Shown: positions 59,336 to 64,000 of the stretch, in pieces
Position numbering within the stretch: the first letter of the stretch is position 1
How the letters are laid out: each line of letters starts with the position of its first letter
NCBI GenBank assembly: GCA_030159075.1
Contig: BROG01000130.1
Span: 1,287,501 to 1,351,500, forward strand
DNA: 64,000 nt
Direction of reading: 5' to 3'
Origin: Atrina japonica
Lineage: Eukaryota > Mollusca > Bivalvia > Pterioida > Pinnidae
The notes under the pieces: generated by a model
Seen by the model: only the letters and a program-made list of their open reading frames with translations
Told to the model about the DNA's origin: nothing
Databases searched by the model: none
Translations under genes and position numbers: made by a program

Positions 59336-61715
59336 TTGAGTATCCTGATTCTATTTGTCCAATGTTGGCCAGAATTGTACAATGTCTCACAATCTGTTTG
59401 TCCAATGTTGGTCAGAATTGTACAGTGTCTAATACTTTGTTTGTCTAATGTTGGCCAGAATTTTATAGTGCCTCTTGATTCTCTTTGTCTAATATTGGCC
59501 AGACTTGTACAGTGTCTCCTGAATTTGTTTGTGCAATGTTGGTTAGAATTGTACAGTTTTTCATAATCTGTTTGTCCAATGTTTGCCGAAATTGCACTGG
59601 AATTGTATAGCGTATCCTGATTCTGATTTGTCCAATGTTGGTCAGACTTGTACAGTGTCTCATTGTACAGTGTCTCATTGTACAGTGTTTCATAATCTCT
59701 TTGTCCATTGTTGTCCAGAATTGTATAGTGCCTCCTGAATCTGTTTTTCCAATGTTGATTAGAATTGTATACCGTCTCCTGATTCTGTTTGACCAATGCT
59801 GGCCAGAATTGTACAATGTCTCACAATCTGTTTGTCCAATGTTGGTCAGAATTTTATAGTGTCTCCTGAATGTGTTTGTCCAATGTTAGCCAGACTTGTA
59901 CAGTGTTTCCTGAATCTGTTTGTGTAATGTTGGCCAGAATTGTACAGTGTCTAATACTTTGTTTGTCTAATGTTGGCCAGAATTTTATAGTGCCTCTTGA
60001 TTCTCTTTGTCTAATGTTGGCCAGACTTGTACAGTGTCTCCTGAATTTGTTTGTGCAATGCTGGTTAGAATTGTACAGTTTTCCATAATCTGTTTTCCAA
60101 TGTTGGCCGAAATTGCACTGGAATTGTATAGCGTATCCTGATTCTGATTTGTCCAATGTTGCCCGGAATTGTATAGCGTATCCTGATCCTGATTTGACCA
60201 ATGTTGGTCAGACTTGTACAGTGTCTCATTGTACAGTGTCTCATTGTACAGTGTTTCATAATCTCTTTGTCCAATGTTGTCCAGAATTGTATAGTGCCTC
60301 CTGAATCTGTTTTTCCAATGTTGATTAGAATTGTATACCCTCTCCTGATTGACCAATGCTGGCCAGAATTGTATAGCGTCTCCTAATTCTGTTTGTCCAA
60401 TGTTGGCCAGAATTGTATAGTGTCTCTTGAATCTGTTTGTCCAATGTTGACCAGAACTGTGTAGTGTCTCCTGAATCCATTTGCCCAATGTTGGCCAGAA
60501 TTGTATAGCGTGTCCTGATTCTATTTTTCACATGTTGACCAGAATTGTATAGTGTCTTCTCAATCTGTTTGTCCAATGTTTACCAGAATTGTATAGTGTC
60601 TCCTAAATCCATTTGCCCAATTTTGGGCAGAATTGTACAGTGTGTCCTGATTCTGTTTTTACAAATATGTCCAGAATTGTATAGTGTCTCCTGTCCAATG
60701 TTCACTGAATTCTATAGTGTTTCCTAAATATGATGTTGACCAGAATTGTATAGCATCTCCTTATTCTGTTTTCCAATGTTGGCCACAATTGTAAAGTGTC
60801 TCTTGAATCTGTTCGCCCAGTGTTGGCCAGAATTGTATAGTGTCTCTTGAGTCTGTTTGTCCAATGTTGACCAGAATTGTATAGTGTCTCCTGAATCTGT
60901 TTGTCCAATGTTGACCAAAACTGTATATTGTCGCCGGAATCCAGTTGCCCAGAATTGTAAAGGTCCATGTTTGTTCAATTTTGTATACTGTCTCCTGAAT
61001 ATGATTGTCCAATGTTCACAAAATTGTATAATGTTTCCTGAATCTGTGTGTCCAATGTTCACAAGATTGTAATATGTTTCCTCAATCTGTTTGCCCAGTG
61101 TTGGCCAGAATTGAATAGTTTGTCCAGTGGTGACCAGAATTGTATAGTGTCTCCTGAATCTGTTTGCTCAATGTTGGCCAGAACTGTATAGTGTATCGTG
61201 AATCTGTTTGTCCAATGTGGACCAGCATTGTATAGCGTCTCCTTATTCTGTTTGTCCAATGTTGGCCAAAATTGTAAATTGTCTCTTGAATCTGTTTGTC
61301 CAATGTTGACCGGAATTGTATAGTGCCTCCTGAATCTGTTTGTCCAATGTTGACCAAAACTGTATATTGTCTCCTGAATCCAGTTTCCCTATGTTGGCCA
61401 GAATTGTAAAGGTCCTTGTTTGTTCAATTTTGTATACTGTCTCCTGAATATGATTGTCCAATGTTCACAAAATTGTATAATGTTTCCTGAATCTGTGTGT
61501 CCAATGTACACAAGATTGTAATCTGTTTGCCCAGTGTTGGCCAGAATTGTAAAGGTCCATGTTTGTTCAATTTTGTATACTGTCTCCTGAATATGATTGT
61601 CCAATGTTCACAAAATTGTATAATGTTTCCTGAATCTGTGTGTCCAATGTTCACAAGATTGTAATCTGTTTGCCCAGTGTTGGCCAGAATTGAATAGTGT
61701 CTCCTGAATCTCCAG
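59336..61715. repeat. 2.4-kb array of 43-bp repeats, ~55 copies, with higher-order blocks
   Basis: Unit: TTGTCCAATGTTGGCCAGAA plus TTGTATAGTGTCTCCTGAAT and CTG, 43 bp. A block of about 520 bp starting at about 59428 is repeated from about 59948, both containing CTAATACTTTGTTTGTCTAA and GAAATTGCACTGGAATTGTA. A different block (AGGTCCATGTTTGTTCAATT to CACAAGATTGTAA) recurs at about 60960, 61410 and 61556. Minus-strand open frames up to 178 codons (59796-59260; 60488-59985) consist of QHWTNRFRRHYTILANIGQT-like repeats. They are best read as a by-product of a stop-free unit; no start, splice or domain evidence supports a gene. Confidence 0.95.
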
Positions 61716-62242
61716 ACGGTTTATTCTTTGGTAGCTGTGAACTTTATGTTATGGAAATTTAGGAACTGAAGTAATAGATAAATCAATGGACTTAATTGAA
61801 TTTTGACTTGTAATACAATACAGAATTTCTAAACTGTGAATGTGTTTTTCACCAGTCTAACTTGATAAAGCTTTGAGGGTATTATTTATAACATGCATCA
61901 ATTTCATTTGTTTGCGGTGTCTATCGAACTATTTTCAATAAATGAAAACAAATTGACTTTGGTTATGTCATAATGTCGGTAAAATGAATACAATTACAGT
62001 TTATGTTGATATAAGCTGAAAACTAACCCGATGACTTAATTATAGTTTATTATCTTCTAACAAAAATAGACACATGATATTTATGTATGTTTTGTACAAA
62101 TCAAATTATATTGGTTACCAGAAGTAACAATACGACATTTTACTCTCGTATTTGAATATATGGGTGTCAGCAAAATTGCTGACGTTTAGGTAGGAACCAA
62201 TCAAAAAAAAGAGAACACATCAGTTCAACGAACAGTGACATA
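61716..62242. other. Unannotated AT-rich stretch
   Basis: No feature recognised. Confidence 0.5.
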
Positions 62243-62261
62243 AAACACACACACACACACA

Positions 62262-62319
<58 letters not shown>
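62243..62319. repeat. (AC)n then (CT)n microsatellite
   Basis: ACACAC to about 62264, then CT dinucleotides to about 62318, a few bases before PLE sequence begins. Confidence 0.96.
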
Positions 62320-62320
<1 letters not shown>

Positions 62321-62324
62321 GGAT

Positions 62325-62430
62325 GACGGATGACTATACAAATCTGGTGAACATTGGACAAACACGGACCTCTGAAAATACAGAGGTGGTAGCAGTTGTC
62401 AAAGTATAAATCTTTAGGATGTCCAGGACC
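62325..62430 (-). mobile_element. PLE copy T1, shuffled 3' tail pieces
   Basis: ATACAAATCTGGTGAACATT and GGACAAACACGGACCTCTGA (tail interior) precede AAAGTATAAATCTTTAGGAT plus GTCCAGGACC (extreme tail). In intact copies the order is the reverse, so at least two tail pieces have been joined. Confidence 0.7.
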
Positions 62431-62685
62431 AGGACCGTATATGGGGTTTTACGAAGTTTAGGTATCCAATAGAAATATGGTAGCTCAAAATCAGTATCGG
62501 TTGTAGGTACATCAAAAGAGTGTAATACGGACACGTGACTTTGAAGGATCTCGTCCTTTGAAAGAGAGCTACGTGTGTATGTAGGATTACCAGAATTCAT
62601 ATTAAACCCTAGCTCTTCTAATAAACAACTATAGTAATGTGCCTTGCAAATAAAAACTATATTATTTGATGCTTTGTCTGCTGAG
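62431..62685 (-). pseudogene. PLE copy T2, N-terminal RT fragment
   Basis: The minus strand encodes ADKASNNIVFICKAHYYSCL, LEELGFNMNSGNPTYTRSSL, SKDEILQSHVSVLHSFDVPT and ELPYFYWIPKLRKTPY. This is the pre-catalytic block equivalent to residues about 50-130 of the copy A N-terminal frame. It keeps IPKL-K where copy A has ILKLHK, so each copy has lost a different residue of the conserved IPKLHK. Truncated at both ends and joined to tail pieces. Confidence 0.82.
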
Positions 62686-62694
62686 CCTAGTAAG

Positions 62695-63135
62695 GAATAA
62701 TTCCGCGTCACAATTGGTACAGACGCCTGAACCACTGCTACCTAACAGTTTACTCTACATTTCATTTAGTGAAACATAGTTATTGCAAACAAGTATTTTA
62801 AACCAACTGTAAAATACGCGGAACGTTAACATCAAACGCAGTTCTCGATATCCCTGTGACAACAGTTGGTAGTTTGTTTCTGTATATGAAATGTTCATAT
62901 GTTGAACACGTCTTGGCATATCGGATTATTTACGAGCTATAAACACTATGCGTAGGTGATAGCGGGATTTGACAAATTAACAATGGGAATGGCGAAATCG
63001 TCGCGTTTGTCGCATAGCCTGATAGTTAATTTCCCGGTTTGTCTATAGTAAGTAAAATGTCCAAATAGGAAGCATATGTATTTGATTCTTGTGAGTCTTT
63101 GATTTCTAGTTCGTTCAGATATATCATTTAATATA
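62695..63135 (-). mobile_element. PLE copy T3, diverged RT C-terminal part
   Basis: CGCGTCACAATTGGTACAGA, AGTGAAACATAGTTATTGCA, AAATACGCGGAACGTTAACA, CTTGGCATATCGGATTATTT and GCGAAATCGTCGCGTTTGTC are antisense RT text back to the ELEIKD block. It is older than T2, so T1-T3 are probably not one insertion. Confidence 0.8.
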
Positions 63136-63834
63136 TTAATATTCTCAATTCACATTTTATACAGTTATCCTTATCAACGGTACTGACTTGTACAATATAT
63201 ATTTTCAAGTCTTCTTAATTCTCAATTTTCTAGAACTGTTACAATATTTTAATGATTTAATTTCATTTAAATACAAAAAATACACTAAGGTAAGTTTTTG
63301 TAAATGATCAATTAAACCCATTTATAACGAGTATCTATGTTTAAAGATTTTTTTCTTTCATCCATTGCATTTATACTCAATGCTTTCAAAAAATGAAAAA
63401 ACAATATCCTTAAATACAGCTTAAAATGTTAATTATTGAGCAGTAAATGAATAAGCCTTAGACACACAGACCTAAATTTATATAAATTGTCGATATTTTC
63501 ATAAAATGAACATTAAGTACTAGATTTACACGATTCATTACACTGAAGTTCTTTTTATGATAACCGCATCAACATGTGTCATAAGTAACACACGTCAGCT
63601 GTAAATCATCAAGATACCCCTAACTTGATTGGTTATGTACAACAGTGGTTTTCGTTTGACATCAATCTATAACTCCCTCTCGCGTACCAAACGCTACCGA
63701 ATTCTAAATCATTGTAATGTGTGCCATGTAACATCCATTGCCAAACCATCGAGCAATATGATATAATAAAAATATATCATTTTAAAATAACATGTCTTAA
63801 AAGCCGCCCAACATTTTTATTGAATCTAGGTCTT
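63136..63834. other. Unannotated AT-rich stretch
   Basis: No gene or repeat recognised. Confidence 0.5.
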
Positions 63835-64000
63835 TACTCATTAAGATATCCAAGTTTGAAGCGTATGTGTTAAATTCTGTTGTCTTTTTTTAATTTCTGT
63901 TTCATTTAAATACTAGAATATCGTATTTACATATTTAAAATTTTCATTATTAATTGACAAAATCTAAATATCAAATTAATGGCTTTTTCTTCTTTTGATT
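63835..64000 (-). mobile_element. PLE copy U, old RT fragment cut by window edge
   Basis: AGATATCCAAGTTTGAAGCG, AAATTCTGTTGTCTTTTTTT plus AATTTCT, TTTTCATTATTAATTGACAA and GGCTTTTTCTTCTTTTGATT follow the antisense order SYLDI, ELEIKDTTES, VLSINNDNF, NQKKKK of copy A. It continues past 64000. Confidence 0.65.

Overview
The window looks like intergenic, repeat-dominated DNA from an animal nuclear genome, most likely a marine mollusc and probably a bivalve. The evidence is strong AT richness, no recognisable host exon or conserved host protein, abundant (AT)n/(CT)n/(CTAT)n microsatellites, tRNA-derived SINEs with a molluscan-looking body, and many dead copies of one Penelope-like retroelement (PLE). 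The species call rests on the character of the repeats, not on a gene. Almost every longer open frame is a PLE relic or a translated simple repeat.

The main theme is one PLE family, with about 23 fragments on both strands (1981-3700, 7376-7890, 9289-9818, 10835-11310, 18171-18896, 30703-30876, 31765-32162, 34266-35028, 36857-37466, 37498-37745, 38005-38625, 40679-41830, 44701-44998, 47695-47800, 49060-50312, 53156-53555, 54972-55190, 56380-56627, 62325-63135, 63835-64000). Most are 5'-truncated and keep the 3' terminus; all are broken. The longest carry the DKASNN, IPKLHKTPY, GIPMGTNCAP and RYIDDV blocks of the reverse transcriptase. A separate GIY-YIG endonuclease scrap (50133-50261) and a second, distinct PLE-like RT scrap (53565-53850) are also present.

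Layout. 0-4 kb: a 42-bp minisatellite, then PLE copy A and an AGGTTTAAC-type repeat. 4-11 kb: mostly featureless AT-rich DNA, a 5S-rRNA-like relic, CT repeats, PLE fragments and a perfect 208-bp tandem duplication. 11-17 kb: a 1.9-kb array of 23-bp repeats with higher-order structure, two 24-bp arrays, a 71-bp triplicate and dispersed unclassified repeats. 17-20 kb: a PLE nested in another repeat. 20-31 kb: microsatellites, one pogo/Tigger-like MITE with clear TIRs and TA duplication, a trinucleotide tract, a SINE. 31-42 kb: composite molluscan-type interspersed repeats with nested PLEs. 42-53 kb: a 0.95-kb imperfect palindrome, an hAT-like MITE candidate, an inverted PLE pair, a long hairpin, a CTCAAA/TTTGAG array. 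53-64 kb: more PLE relics, a second SINE, a cluster of three palindromes, a 2.4-kb array of 43-bp repeats and scrambled PLE pieces.

I see no operon, functional host gene, CRISPR array or intact autonomous element. The most unusual items are the 43-bp array whose minus-strand consensus is open in all three frames, a shared chimeric junction in two PLE copies, the inverted PLE pair with private variants, and the two large palindromic loci. All lengths and coordinates were read by eye; ends of diverged repeats are uncertain by roughly 10-30 bases.
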